The translations under genes were made by a program, and so were the position numbers. Below are positions 1 through 8,220 of a stretch of 48,650 nt of DNA, one piece after another. Source of the DNA: a bacterium (GTDB taxonomy: Bacteria; Patescibacteriota; Andersenbacteria; UBA10190); assembly GCA_027624555.1 (NCBI GenBank), contig JAQBWN010000004.1:1-48650 (forward strand), given 5' to 3'. Numbering within the stretch: the stretch's first letter is position 1; each line of letters begins with the position of its first letter. The notes under the pieces were generated by a model. That model ran no database searches, was not told the DNA's origin, and was given only the letters and a program-made list of their open reading frames with translations.

Positions 1-1
1 G

Positions 2-619
2 CTTATTTTAAGTAGCGATAGACCCCCAAGCGCAATCGCAACGCTCCAAGAAAGACTACTATCAAGACTTTCCGCAGGAATGGTCGCTGATGTTAAAAAA
101 CCAGACTACGAAACAAGACTAGCTATATTAGAGGAAAAAAGAGATTTACAAGAAGTACCAATTGACCAAAATGCCCTCTCTTTTATTGCAAAAAACATCC
201 AAAGTAATGTCCGAGAACTTGAAGGTGCCCTAAATAGAGTGGCGGCCTACTGCGAACTCCATAAAACACGAGCAACAATTGAATATACAAAACAAATACT
301 CAAAGACATTCTTGAAAAGCCTCAACGAAAAACAATAAACATAGACGAAATCATTACCGCAGTAAGTTCGTATTACAATATCCCAAACATAGAACTAAAA
401 GGAAAGTCGAGAAAAAAAGAGATTGTTCGCCCAAGACAAATAGCAATGTACCTCCTACGCAAAGAAAGTAGTATGTCTTTTCCTTCTATAGGTGACCATT
501 TTAGCGGTAGAGACCACACAACTGCGATGCACGCCTGCGAAAAAATAGAACGGCTCATAGAACAAGATGAGGAACTCTCTCAAGAAATTAGTTTTTTACG
601 TGAACGTATATATGCATGA
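2..619 (+). CDS. dnaA: Chromosomal replication initiator DnaA, C-terminal part (5' truncated by window)
   Basis: DnaA is the AAA+ initiator that binds DnaA boxes and opens oriC. Frame 2 is open from the window edge (LILSSDRPPSAIATLQERL), so the ATG at 80 in the ORF track is internal and the gene starts before the window. What is visible is the end of the AAA+ domain, with the sensor-2/lid region (NVRELEGALNRV), and the whole domain IV DNA-binding region with the signature GRDHTTAMHACEKI. The stop is TGA. The next gene is dnaN, the classic dnaA-dnaN-recF order. Confidence 0.97.
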   Translation, partial: LILSSDRPPSAIATLQERLLSRLSAGMVADVKKPDYETRLAILEEKRDLQEVPIDQNALSFIAKNIQSNVRELEGALNRVAAYCELHKTRATIEYTKQILKDILEKPQRKTINIDEIITAVSSYYNIPNIELKGKSRKKEIVRPRQIAMYLLRKESSMSFPSIGDHFSGRDHTTAMHACEKIERLIEQDEELSQEISFLRERIYA

Positions 620-851
620 TGTGGGTAATATATGGATAAATGGAATATATAAGGGGATAACCCGTGTATATATATTTAAGTTATCCCAAACTATACATAT
701 ATCTAAAAAAATATTCACAACTTACCCACATAAAAACAGATATTCTCCACACCTTTTCCAAACACTATATACCTATATGAAGCATTATTTTCAGCTTATG
801 CACAGATTTTTCTCTTACTACTATAACGTATAACTATATTTATATTAGATT
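620..851. other. dnaA-dnaN intergenic region, candidate oriC
   Basis: This 232-bp gap is very AT-rich and holds several sequences close to the DnaA box TTWTNCACA: TGTGGGTAA at 620-628 (reverse of TTACCCACA), ATATTCACA at 711-719, TTACCCACA at 722-730, TTCTCCACA at 743-751 and TTATGCACA at 796-804 (a full match). TATATA-rich stretches that could unwind lie between them. ORF 567..833 in the track is a shadow. Location and box clustering suggest the replication origin; this is inference. Confidence 0.6.
841..846 (+). promoter_or_regulatory. -10 box TATATT, 5 nt before dnaN ATG
   Basis: TATATT is followed by 5 nt and the dnaN ATG. No Shine-Dalgarno sequence is present, which fits a leaderless or nearly leaderless transcript. 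Confidence 0.4.
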
Positions 852-1955
852 ATGAAGTTTACGTGTACTCAAGAAAACCTTATACGAGGAGTATCCCACA
901 CAGCACCCATAGCTGGGAGAAATTCTCAACTTCCTATTTTGCAAAACATTCTATTACGAGTTGAAAATAATACATTATCATTAACTACGACGGACTTAGA
1001 GATTGGTATTATATCTAGAATTGGAGGAAAGATAGATGAAGAAGGAAGTTGTGTGATACCCGCTCGGCGTTTTATGGATTATATACAACAGCTACCAAAA
1101 ACAAGCCCTGTGGTACTAGAGAAAAAAGAGGGTCGTTTATTCTTGACCGCAAAAGGCTTTAAGGCGCAGTTTTTATCAGGAGACCCTGATGAGTACCCGT
1201 TACTACCTGAGGGTGTAACTGAGGGCGTTGTGAAAGTTTCTGGAGCTATGTTCTGTAGTGCAATAAGTCAGACGGTATTTTCTGCGGCGAGGGAAGAGAC
1301 GCGTCCTGAAATTAGGAGTGTGAGTATAGTGGTGAAGGATGGAGGTATTCATGTGGCAGCAACGGATAGTTTTCGGTTGGCGGAGTATATAGCAGTTCTG
1401 CAATCCTCGATTGATTTTTCATTATTACTTCCCTTAGCTTCCGCGCAGGAGGTGGTTCGATTATTTCATAACCAAGAAGAAATAGTTATTTCTTTGCATG
1501 ATAATTATGTGTCTTTTGTGTCTGGGGATATACATGTAACCTCTCGTTTAGTTGATGGGGAATACCCAAAATATGAAGATATTATTCCAGTTGGACACAC
1601 TACTCATATTCAAATAGAAAAAGACGAATTTCTGCGGGCATTAAAAACATTGTCTGTGTTTTTACCAAAAGAATCTAGGCGTGTTTCTCTCTCTATACGA
1701 CCAAAGGATGGTGAGGTAACTGCTCGTGTCGCGGGTGGGGAAATGGGGCAGGGAGAAGTTGTTTTACCTATAGAGGGTGATGGGGATGATGTAGATGTGC
1801 TTATGAATATTCAGTATCTTATGGATGGTATAACGCATTTTTCAGGAAATATATGTGAAGGGTACTTTTTAGGACCCTATGACCCTGTTGTTTTTAAGAG
1901 ACAAGGTAAGGAGGATGCGTATGTGTACGTAGTAATGCCTATTCAGGCGCAGTAA
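852..1955 (+). CDS. dnaN: DNA polymerase III beta sliding clamp
   Basis: The beta clamp tethers the replicative polymerase to DNA. The 367-aa length is normal for the family, with the usual three-domain ring fold implied by homologous segments such as TAPIAGRNSQLPILQNILL near the N terminus, SVSIVVKDGGIHVAATDSFRLAEY in the middle and the C-terminal end VYVVMPIQAQ, which resembles the family MPMR-type terminus. The position between dnaA and recF supports the call. The ATG at 852 has no Shine-Dalgarno sequence. Confidence 0.97.
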   Translation: MKFTCTQENLIRGVSHTAPIAGRNSQLPILQNILLRVENNTLSLTTTDLEIGIISRIGGKIDEEGSCVIPARRFMDYIQQLPKTSPVVLEKKEGRLFLTAKGFKAQFLSGDPDEYPLLPEGVTEGVVKVSGAMFCSAISQTVFSAAREETRPEIRSVSIVVKDGGIHVAATDSFRLAEYIAVLQSSIDFSLLLPLASAQEVVRLFHNQEEIVISLHDNYVSFVSGDIHVTSRLVDGEYPKYEDIIPVGHTTHIQIEKDEFLRALKTLSVFLPKESRRVSLSIRPKDGEVTARVAGGEMGQGEVVLPIEGDGDDVDVLMNIQYLMDGITHFSGNICEGYFLGPYDPVVFKRQGKEDAYVYVVMPIQAQ

Positions 1956-1966
1956 AAACTTTTTGT

Positions 1967-3037
1967 ATGAAAATTCAATCCTTTTCTGCTCACCAATTTC
2001 GGAACTTCAAAGATATAAATCCAGTTGAGTTCCCGGAGGCGCCCTTGCTTGCTATATTAGCTCCAAATGCGAGTGGTAAAACAAACTTTTTAGAAGCGAT
2101 TGTGGTTATGCTCCGGGGAAAGTCTTTTCGAGCTCAAATGAAAGATCTTGTGATGTGGGGGGAGGATAGTTTTGTAATTCGAGGTGATGTTGAGCATGCG
2201 GGCGAGAATTCTTTATTAGCTATTGAGTATAAAGCTCAATTAAAAAATCTACGTATAGAAGAGAATTCTATTCCTGTTTCTCCTGTTACTTTTTTTGGGC
2301 GGTACCCGTTTGTACTTTTTTTACCAGAAGATACCTTTTTGTTTAATCGAGGCCCTGCGGGGAGAAGGAATTTTATGAATACGTCGCTTGCAAGTTCACA
2401 AAAATATCTTGCGAATATTGTTCAGTATCACCGAGTGCTTAGGCAAAGGAATGCCGCACTTAAAACAGCACAATCAATTGATGATATTGCAGTATGGACA
2501 CAACTTCTTGTTTTACATGCACAAGACGTGTGGGCTCATCGACAAGCGTTTATATCGTATTTAGGGGCGCGAGTTTCCGCAATTTATGAAGACCTTTTTT
2601 CTGAAAAGCTCGATATTTCCATATCGTTTATTCCTGGCGCTTCTCATGTTGAGTCTTTTCAGGAATTACTTTTTGATGCTTGGAAATATGAAAAAAGATA
2701 TCGCTATACAATGTATGGGCCGCATAGGGATGATTTTGTTGCACATGTGAATGGAAAAGTAGCTGAGGATGCAATGTCTCGTGGACAGTTACGCGGGTTA
2801 GTTATTGCAATTAAAGTTGTTGCCTATGGCTATATAAAGCAACTTACAGGATATGACCCACTTCTGCTTTTTGACGAAGTATTAAGTGAGTTAGATGCTG
2901 TTCGGCAGAAGAATCTACTTGCTCATTTACCTGCTACGCAAACAATTCTCACATGTACGACTATCCCTGATGAAGTAAAAAAACGAAGCGATGTTTTTGT
3001 TTTAGATGTTCGTCCTCTTACTCAAATAAATTCATAA
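1967..3037 (+). CDS. recF: DNA replication and repair protein RecF
   Basis: RecF is an ABC/SMC-like ATPase that helps load RecA at gaps. The 356-aa protein has a Walker A at about residues 32-39 (APNASGKT), where the first glycine of the usual GxNGxGKT is Ala. It has an ABC signature region near residue 271 (SRGQLRGLVIAI) and a Walker B near residue 300 (LLLFDEVLSELD). It starts 11 nt after dnaN, so it is probably co-transcribed. Moderate divergence of the P-loop is the only oddity. Confidence 0.95.
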   Translation: MKIQSFSAHQFRNFKDINPVEFPEAPLLAILAPNASGKTNFLEAIVVMLRGKSFRAQMKDLVMWGEDSFVIRGDVEHAGENSLLAIEYKAQLKNLRIEENSIPVSPVTFFGRYPFVLFLPEDTFLFNRGPAGRRNFMNTSLASSQKYLANIVQYHRVLRQRNAALKTAQSIDDIAVWTQLLVLHAQDVWAHRQAFISYLGARVSAIYEDLFSEKLDISISFIPGASHVESFQELLFDAWKYEKRYRYTMYGPHRDDFVAHVNGKVAEDAMSRGQLRGLVIAIKVVAYGYIKQLTGYDPLLLFDEVLSELDAVRQKNLLAHLPATQTILTCTTIPDEVKKRSDVFVLDVRPLTQINS

Positions 3038-3042
3038 TTTCT

Positions 3043-3321
3043 ATGGCCCTAGAAGCTATTTCAAAACTGTTTACAAATAGGAAGAGCGTTCACGCAGATA
3101 GTTTTGATATCCAGCATGGAATAGAGCAGTTTCTCCAGCAAGAGCTACACTCAGAAAGAATTCATTGTAAGGTAAAAGGCGCTGCGGTGAACGTTGATGT
3201 TCGTGTAGGGACAACAGCGCTCGCTGAGGCTATTTTGATACGCGAGGGCGATGTAAGAAGGTATGTCACGACGCAGTTACAGTGTTCTCTTGGATTGATT
3301 CGGGTTATGCTTGAGATATAA
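3043..3321 (+). CDS. DUF721 / DciA-like small protein
   Basis: This 92-aa protein lies 5 nt after recF. Genes of the DUF721 (DciA) family commonly follow recF, and DciA is known in other bacteria as a loader or partner of the replicative helicase DnaB. The sequence has the expected size and mixed alpha/beta pattern (IHCKVKGAAVNVDVRVGTTALAEAILIREGDV), but no short invariant motif proves the call. The assignment leans on position, so treat function as likely but unproven. Confidence 0.55.
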   Translation: MALEAISKLFTNRKSVHADSFDIQHGIEQFLQQELHSERIHCKVKGAAVNVDVRVGTTALAEAILIREGDVRRYVTTQLQCSLGLIRVMLEI

Positions 3322-3326
3322 CACCT

Positions 3327-4037
3327 ATGAGACGAGTTATTATCGACATCGAAACAGTTGGGAGGGACTTTGAGTTATTTGACGAAGTTTCAAAAAAAGA
3401 TATTATTTCAAAAATTACTGCTGAAGAAGGAACAAGCGAATATCAAGAACAATTAGATAAACTAACGCAAGAATTGCAATTTTCTCCCCTTCTGGGCGAG
3501 GTGATTACAATTGGCGCGTATGACTTAGAAAAAGAAACTGGAGTTATTTCATTTCAATCGAAAGACATGGATATTCAGGAAACTACAGAGGGTAATATGG
3601 TGTATAAAGTACGAAGTGAAAAAAGCATGTTAGAGGCATTTTGGGGCGGGATTGTTGAATATGACGAGTGTATTACGTTCAATGGGAGAGGGTTCGATAT
3701 TCCATATCTTATTGCGCGTTCTGGTGTGCAAAAAGTTCATGTAACAAGAGATTTAATGAGTAATAGATACAATAACCGCTCGTGGGGCGGAATGCTGCAT
3801 ATTGATTTATATGATCAGTTGAAATACTACGGGTCTGTTCAGCGAGCAGGCAGTTTACACCTATGGACGCAGGCTATGGGCATTGAGAGCCCTAAGGGTG
3901 GTGCTATAGAAGGAAAGGATGTTGCGAAGGCATTTGCGGACGGAAGAGCACGAGAAATAGCGCAGTATAATGCAAAAGACCTTATTGCAACGGCTGAGCT
4001 GTACAAGCGCTGGAAAGATTACATGCAACCGCGCTAA
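3327..4037 (+). CDS. DEDD-family 3'-5' exonuclease (PolB-exonuclease-like)
   Basis: A predicted ribonuclease-H-fold 3'-5' exonuclease of 236 aa. The acidic motifs are visible: IIDIETVG (D7, E9), TFNGRGFDIPYL near residue 117 (motif II) and YNAKDLIATAEL near residue 213 (motif III, with Tyr, so DEDDy type). The domain resembles the proofreading part of family B polymerases but stands alone. It begins 5 nt after the previous gene and ends the +-strand replication block, facing the convergent PBP gene 8 nt away. Its exact substrate (DNA or RNA) cannot be read from sequence. Confidence 0.85.
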   Translation: MRRVIIDIETVGRDFELFDEVSKKDIISKITAEEGTSEYQEQLDKLTQELQFSPLLGEVITIGAYDLEKETGVISFQSKDMDIQETTEGNMVYKVRSEKSMLEAFWGGIVEYDECITFNGRGFDIPYLIARSGVQKVHVTRDLMSNRYNNRSWGGMLHIDLYDQLKYYGSVQRAGSLHLWTQAMGIESPKGGAIEGKDVAKAFADGRAREIAQYNAKDLIATAELYKRWKDYMQPR

Positions 4038-4045
4038 ATTTTTCG

Positions 4046-6874
4046 TTATTGAATTGTAAACGTATGCCGCTCTGAATCTTTCGTGTTGCCTGTTTTGTCG
4101 TAGGCAACAGCATATATGGTGTATGTGCCAGGGCCGGGAGATGTATTCCATATGCCGTCGTACCGATTTGGAGGACTTGTTATTGGAGTAAGAACTCTTG
4201 CAGCGCGACTTGTGCCTGAAACATCCTCTTTCGTATACAGAATATCTACAAAATCAATTCCACTAGCGTCTGTTGCAGTAGTTTTAATAGTTAGGGGAAA
4301 GGCAGATTCTTTAATCGACGAATTATTTTCGGGGGTGTGCAGCTTAATTGCAGGAGCTGTGCTGTCTGGGTTGATGATGAATGTTCTGTGAGCTGTACCA
4401 ATGAGGTTATTTTCTGTTATTGCTTGTATGACAAGCGTTTTTCTTCCAGTAAACGAGGAAGGGAAAGAAAATGATGCTTCATATGAATCTCCTCCTGCTC
4501 GTTTTGCTATTTCTTGCCCATCAAGCAGAAAACGAACAGATTTAATATCCTTACTTGATTCTACTTCGGCGCGAATAGTCACGGGACTGTCTCGCAACAC
4601 TGTTTCGTTAGGCGAACTAATACGTACTTTTGGAATTTCGTCTTCGCTCCCTATATTACAACTTGGAATTGGTAGTGATGTTGTGTATAGGGGTTCATTT
4701 GGATCATCCTTTTTCTCTAGATTGTGTTTTTCTATCCACGCCTTTACTGCGCCTTCCCAGTGAATATACTGCGGGTCTGCTTCTGCTTGAGCTACCGGCG
4801 CACCATTTGGTTCTGATTTTCTCACGTAAAAGAGAATATTGTGCAGCTCTTTAAACGTGCGCACTTCACCTGCATTAATTGGACAGTCAACAGTATACAG
4901 TGTCTGTGTTTCTGGAACCCATTTTCCTTTTACTTCTGGTAGCTTCCCATCAATCATGCCATTCGGGGAGGGTGTCACTGTTTCTGGTTTAGTGAATTGC
5001 TCTATTGGTGTTCCTTCTAGGGCTTTTCTCATAAAAGCATTCCAAATAGGAGCAGCAGAATGCGCTCCTGCAGAATTTCCGTTCATGGGGGAGTTATCGT
5101 TATTTCCCGTCCATACTCCCGTTACAAGCGATGGGGTGTAGCCAACCGTCCAACCGTCTCGGTAGTCTTGCGTGGTCCCTGTCTTAGCGGCTACGGGACG
5201 AATACCAAGTTGTAGGGCGCTCCCTGTACCAAATGCCAACGCTCGAGAGCTATTATCCGCGAGTACGCTTGTTAGAACCCGCGTAGTTTGAGGATCTAAC
5301 GCTTCGGTGCCCTGTATAGGGTCTTTTTTGTCATCAAACAGTATTTCTTCACCATGTTCTACCCTAAGGATTGCCTTTACTGGTAGACGTGTGCCTTCAT
5401 TTGCGAATACGCCATACGCACTTGTGATATCTAGGAGTCGAACCTCTCCACCTCCAAGAACGAGAGATAGTCCGTACCTGTCTGGATCTGAAAGTGTTTC
5501 AAGGCCCATCGCTTGTGCGAGGGTCGTAGTATTTTTTACGCCGGCGAGATAGAGCGTTTTTACAGCAGGGATATTATAGGAGTTTCCGAGAGCAATTCGC
5601 ATTGAGACAGGGCCATGTTCTTTTAGGTCGTAGTTTTTTGGGGTATAATCCTGTCCAAAATTTGTGAGGGCATCTACAAGTATTGTTTCAGGGCGGTACC
5701 CTTTTTGAAACGCTGCCGCATATACAAACGGTTTAATAGATGAACCAGGGGAGCGCAGGCGAACTGAAACGTTTACGTTCCCATCGATTTCTTTATCGAA
5801 GTAATCGATAGAACCTACCATCGCAAGAATTTCTCCTGTTTTTGGGTTAATAGAGACAAGAGAAGCATTTTCTGCGCCACCTGTTTTTAGGCGGGCTTTA
5901 TATGCCTTTAAGGTTTCTTCTGCAAGGAGTTGCAGGCGCATATCGAGCGATGTGATAATTTTTAGGCCACCTTGTTCTACGACTCTTTCTCCATATTCCT
6001 GATCAAGTAATTCTTTGATATAAAATACGAAGTGGGGAGCCTGGATGTTGTCTGAGGCTGGTTGAAATTGTAACTCCTCTTTTTTTGCCTTCTCTACTTC
6101 TTCTTTTGGTATCATTCCTAAAGTTCCCATTCGGTCAATAATGTATTCTTGGCGATTTTTTAAATCTTCTGTGTGGGATCCGTATGGGGAGTATCGAGTA
6201 GGTGCTTGCACGAGAGCTGCTAGAGTTGCCGCTTGGGCGATAGTGAGTTCTCTTGAGGATTTACCAAAAAATGTTTGTGCTGCTGCTTCTACTCCATACG
6301 ATCTGCTCCCATATGGAATAGAGTTTAAGTACATCTCCAAAATTTCGTCTTTTGAAAATCGTTGCTCTAGCTCAATGGCCAGTACGGCTTCTTTTACTTT
6401 TCTCTGAATAGTCCTCTCCGGTGAAAGAATGGAGTTTTTGATAAGCTGTTGTGTGATAGTGGACCCACCCTGTGCTCGTTGGCCAGAGAGTGGCTTTAAA
6501 ATAGTCCCGCGCAGGACGCCGCTTAGTGAGATACCGCTATGGTTGTAAAATTGGTCATCTTCTGCGGCAAGTGTTGCTTTTGCCATATACTGCGACATTT
6601 CTTGCAGTTTTACGTACGTGCGTTTGGCTTCTCCTATTTCATATAGAAGGTGTTTCCCTGTTGAGTCATATATTTTCGTGGATTCATTTACCGTTTCTCC
6701 TTGGATATTGCTTGGATCGGGTAAGTCTCTGCTCCACCACAATATGGTCCCTGCTCCAAACAGCAAAAAAATGCCGATTGCGGTCAAGATTTTGTAGATA
6801 GTCTTCCGTGTAGACAGTCCTCTAATAATCTTTGCACCAAAGTGATAATTCCTATGATATTGTCTGGTTGGCAT
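4046..6874 (-). CDS. Class A penicillin-binding protein (PBP1A-like) with C-terminal Ig-like domains
   Basis: A bifunctional peptidoglycan glycosyltransferase/transpeptidase of 942 aa acting outside the membrane. It has one N-terminal transmembrane helix (about 27-47), the GT51 catalytic region EDDQFYNHSGI near residue 105 and GGSTITQQLIKN, then the transpeptidase motifs: SSIK near residue 378 (nucleophile Ser), SYN (GNSYNIPAVKTL) and KTGTT near residue 563. After about residue 750 it carries one or two Ig-like segments (KVRISSPNETVLRDSPVTIRA; TAPAIKLHTPENNSS), which may bind wall polymers. The ATG is preceded exactly 6 nt upstream by TATACT, so the mRNA is probably leaderless. Confidence 0.95.
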   Translation of the reverse strand: MPTRQYHRNYHFGAKIIRGLSTRKTIYKILTAIGIFLLFGAGTILWWSRDLPDPSNIQGETVNESTKIYDSTGKHLLYEIGEAKRTYVKLQEMSQYMAKATLAAEDDQFYNHSGISLSGVLRGTILKPLSGQRAQGGSTITQQLIKNSILSPERTIQRKVKEAVLAIELEQRFSKDEILEMYLNSIPYGSRSYGVEAAAQTFFGKSSRELTIAQAATLAALVQAPTRYSPYGSHTEDLKNRQEYIIDRMGTLGMIPKEEVEKAKKEELQFQPASDNIQAPHFVFYIKELLDQEYGERVVEQGGLKIITSLDMRLQLLAEETLKAYKARLKTGGAENASLVSINPKTGEILAMVGSIDYFDKEIDGNVNVSVRLRSPGSSIKPFVYAAAFQKGYRPETILVDALTNFGQDYTPKNYDLKEHGPVSMRIALGNSYNIPAVKTLYLAGVKNTTTLAQAMGLETLSDPDRYGLSLVLGGGEVRLLDITSAYGVFANEGTRLPVKAILRVEHGEEILFDDKKDPIQGTEALDPQTTRVLTSVLADNSSRALAFGTGSALQLGIRPVAAKTGTTQDYRDGWTVGYTPSLVTGVWTGNNDNSPMNGNSAGAHSAAPIWNAFMRKALEGTPIEQFTKPETVTPSPNGMIDGKLPEVKGKWVPETQTLYTVDCPINAGEVRTFKELHNILFYVRKSEPNGAPVAQAEADPQYIHWEGAVKAWIEKHNLEKKDDPNEPLYTTSLPIPSCNIGSEDEIPKVRISSPNETVLRDSPVTIRAEVESSKDIKSVRFLLDGQEIAKRAGGDSYEASFSFPSSFTGRKTLVIQAITENNLIGTAHRTFIINPDSTAPAIKLHTPENNSSIKESAFPLTIKTTATDASGIDFVDILYTKEDVSGTSRAARVLTPITSPPNRYDGIWNTSPGPGTYTIYAVAYDKTGNTKDSERHTFTIQ

Positions 6875-6880
6875 AACGAA

Positions 6881-6886
6881 AGTATA
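6881..6886 (-). promoter_or_regulatory. -10 box TATACT, 6 nt before PBP ATG
   Basis: On the minus strand TATACT-N6-ATG. There is no Shine-Dalgarno sequence. A TTGACA lies further upstream, but its spacing of about 22 nt is longer than usual. Predicted leaderless promoter. Confidence 0.6.
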
Positions 6887-6931
6887 TCATGTATTGAGGT
6901 GTTGGTTATGTCAATATGCTTGTTGCCTGCG

Positions 6932-8218
6932 TTAACGGAGTTTATTTGGATTTACGAAAAATCCTTTTAAGTCTCTTCGTCCGAGAATCATGTCATATTT
7001 CATATGAGACCTATCAATAAGCGAAGCCTCCGTTGTAATACGCCTGGTTCGCAGAAGGAATGATAGTGCTACAATTGGCCGCGTTTGCTTTCCAAGAGCT
7101 CCCTGGATATCTTTATCTGCGAGTATTGGCTTATCAATTCCTAGTTTTCGTGCAATATTTTCATCAATTGCTGTTCTATAGGCTCCCGTATCAACTTTTG
7201 CAAGAATAGGGAATTGTTTTCCTTCGCGGTCAAAAACAATTATTTGCTCCTCTATAGCAAGTATACTGTGGCCGGAAATCTCTTCTATATCGTGTTCTAG
7301 TTCTTCATCGAATAAATTTTTTGCCAGTTGTATTTTTTTCTCTATGCTTTTTAATTTTAAACCTTCCACACGCTGTAATCGGGATTTGAGGGGCGCAAGG
7401 TTTGCAAATTGAATATCGAGTCCTGGCCTTGCGTTTACTTCCAAGATAAGGGGACCGTCTTCTCTGTCTATTGCGATATCTACCCCCACATAATTGAGCC
7501 CGCACGCAAGAGATGCTCTGCATGCCAAAAGAAGTATGTTGTCCCAATGGGGAATCTGAATTCCCGCAATAGGGAGGCGATTATGATGTAGTATGTCAAT
7601 GCTTTGACTGTGCTGTACTGCCGTTGTGGTAATTCCTGTGGCAAGGTCTATTCCTACTCCAATTCCACCCATATGCAGATTTGCGCGGCCTCCAGATTCT
7701 TCTGTGGGTAGACGAAGCATGGCCATCACGGGCACCTGATTATAAACAATTACACGAATATCTGGGATTCCTTTTACTGAGTATGGCTTTAGGCTTGCAT
7801 ATATCATTACTCGTTGTTCAAAAAATGCAGTATCAGGCACATTTCCTTTTGAAAAGTTACCATCAAGGATGTCTAAGACGTGCCCGCGCAATTCCGGAAT
7901 AAGTGCTTCGCTTTTATTCGCTTTTACCCAGTTGCCTTTCTTGTTTCTGCCAAAAATGACGATAATCCCGCCTCCGCCAGAAGACGAATTTGGCTTTAAT
8001 ACGAACGATGGCGGTAATTTTGCCCAGCGGAAGTTTTTCAATTCCGATTTTTTTCTAATTGTTGCAAAAAGCCTTGGCGTAGGGATACCATTTTTTTGGA
8101 GCACTTTTTTTGTGGCCAACTTGTTATTTGCAATTCGAATAGACTCACGAGAATTTGCCTTTGCAATATACTCGATCATACGCGCGTTCATACCTAAGAT
8201 GTCTTTCCACTTTTTCAT
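6932..8218 (-). CDS. ATP-grasp alpha-L-glutamate ligase-like protein fused to a retropepsin-like (DUF785) domain
   Basis: The start is set at 8218, not at 8404 as in the ORF track, because the first 62 track residues overlap the upstream gene and match nothing; ATG 8218 lies 2 nt after that gene's stop. The 428-aa protein has a RimK-related ATP-grasp ligase domain: Gly-rich loop FVLKPNSSSGGGGIIVI near residue 72, GVPDIRV-like GIPDIRVIVYNQVPVMAMLRLPT, HMGGIGVGIDLATG, and the metal-binding LILEVNARPGLDIQ near residue 256. From about residue 325 follows a DUF785/RimB-type retropepsin-like domain with catalytic-type ILAKVDTGAYRTAI and MKYDMILGRRDLKGF. In other bacteria these two proteins are separate neighbours of a 7TM protein, exactly the gene found upstream here. 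Predicted role: amino-acid ligation to, and cleavage of, a peptide or protein substrate. The substrate is unknown. Confidence 0.88.
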   Translation of the reverse strand: MKKWKDILGMNARMIEYIAKANSRESIRIANNKLATKKVLQKNGIPTPRLFATIRKKSELKNFRWAKLPPSFVLKPNSSSGGGGIIVIFGRNKKGNWVKANKSEALIPELRGHVLDILDGNFSKGNVPDTAFFEQRVMIYASLKPYSVKGIPDIRVIVYNQVPVMAMLRLPTEESGGRANLHMGGIGVGIDLATGITTTAVQHSQSIDILHHNRLPIAGIQIPHWDNILLLACRASLACGLNYVGVDIAIDREDGPLILEVNARPGLDIQFANLAPLKSRLQRVEGLKLKSIEKKIQLAKNLFDEELEHDIEEISGHSILAIEEQIIVFDREGKQFPILAKVDTGAYRTAIDENIARKLGIDKPILADKDIQGALGKQTRPIVALSFLLRTRRITTEASLIDRSHMKYDMILGRRDLKGFFVNPNKLR

Positions 8219-8220
8219 GG

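Noticed and set aside
617-619. Alternative genetic code (TGA = Gly) of Gracilibacteria/SR1
   Set aside because: dnaA, the DUF3048 gene and others end at TGA exactly where family lengths end, so TGA is a stop.
567-833. ORF 88 aa after dnaA
   Set aside because: Overlaps the dnaA end and the AT-rich origin-like region; low-complexity Tyr/His-rich translation with no family pattern.
5425-5460. tRNA-like T-loop pattern (GAGTCGAACCTC)
   Set aside because: It is inside the PBP coding frame (LGGGEVRLLD) and no cloverleaf can be formed around it. I found no tRNA or rRNA gene in the window.
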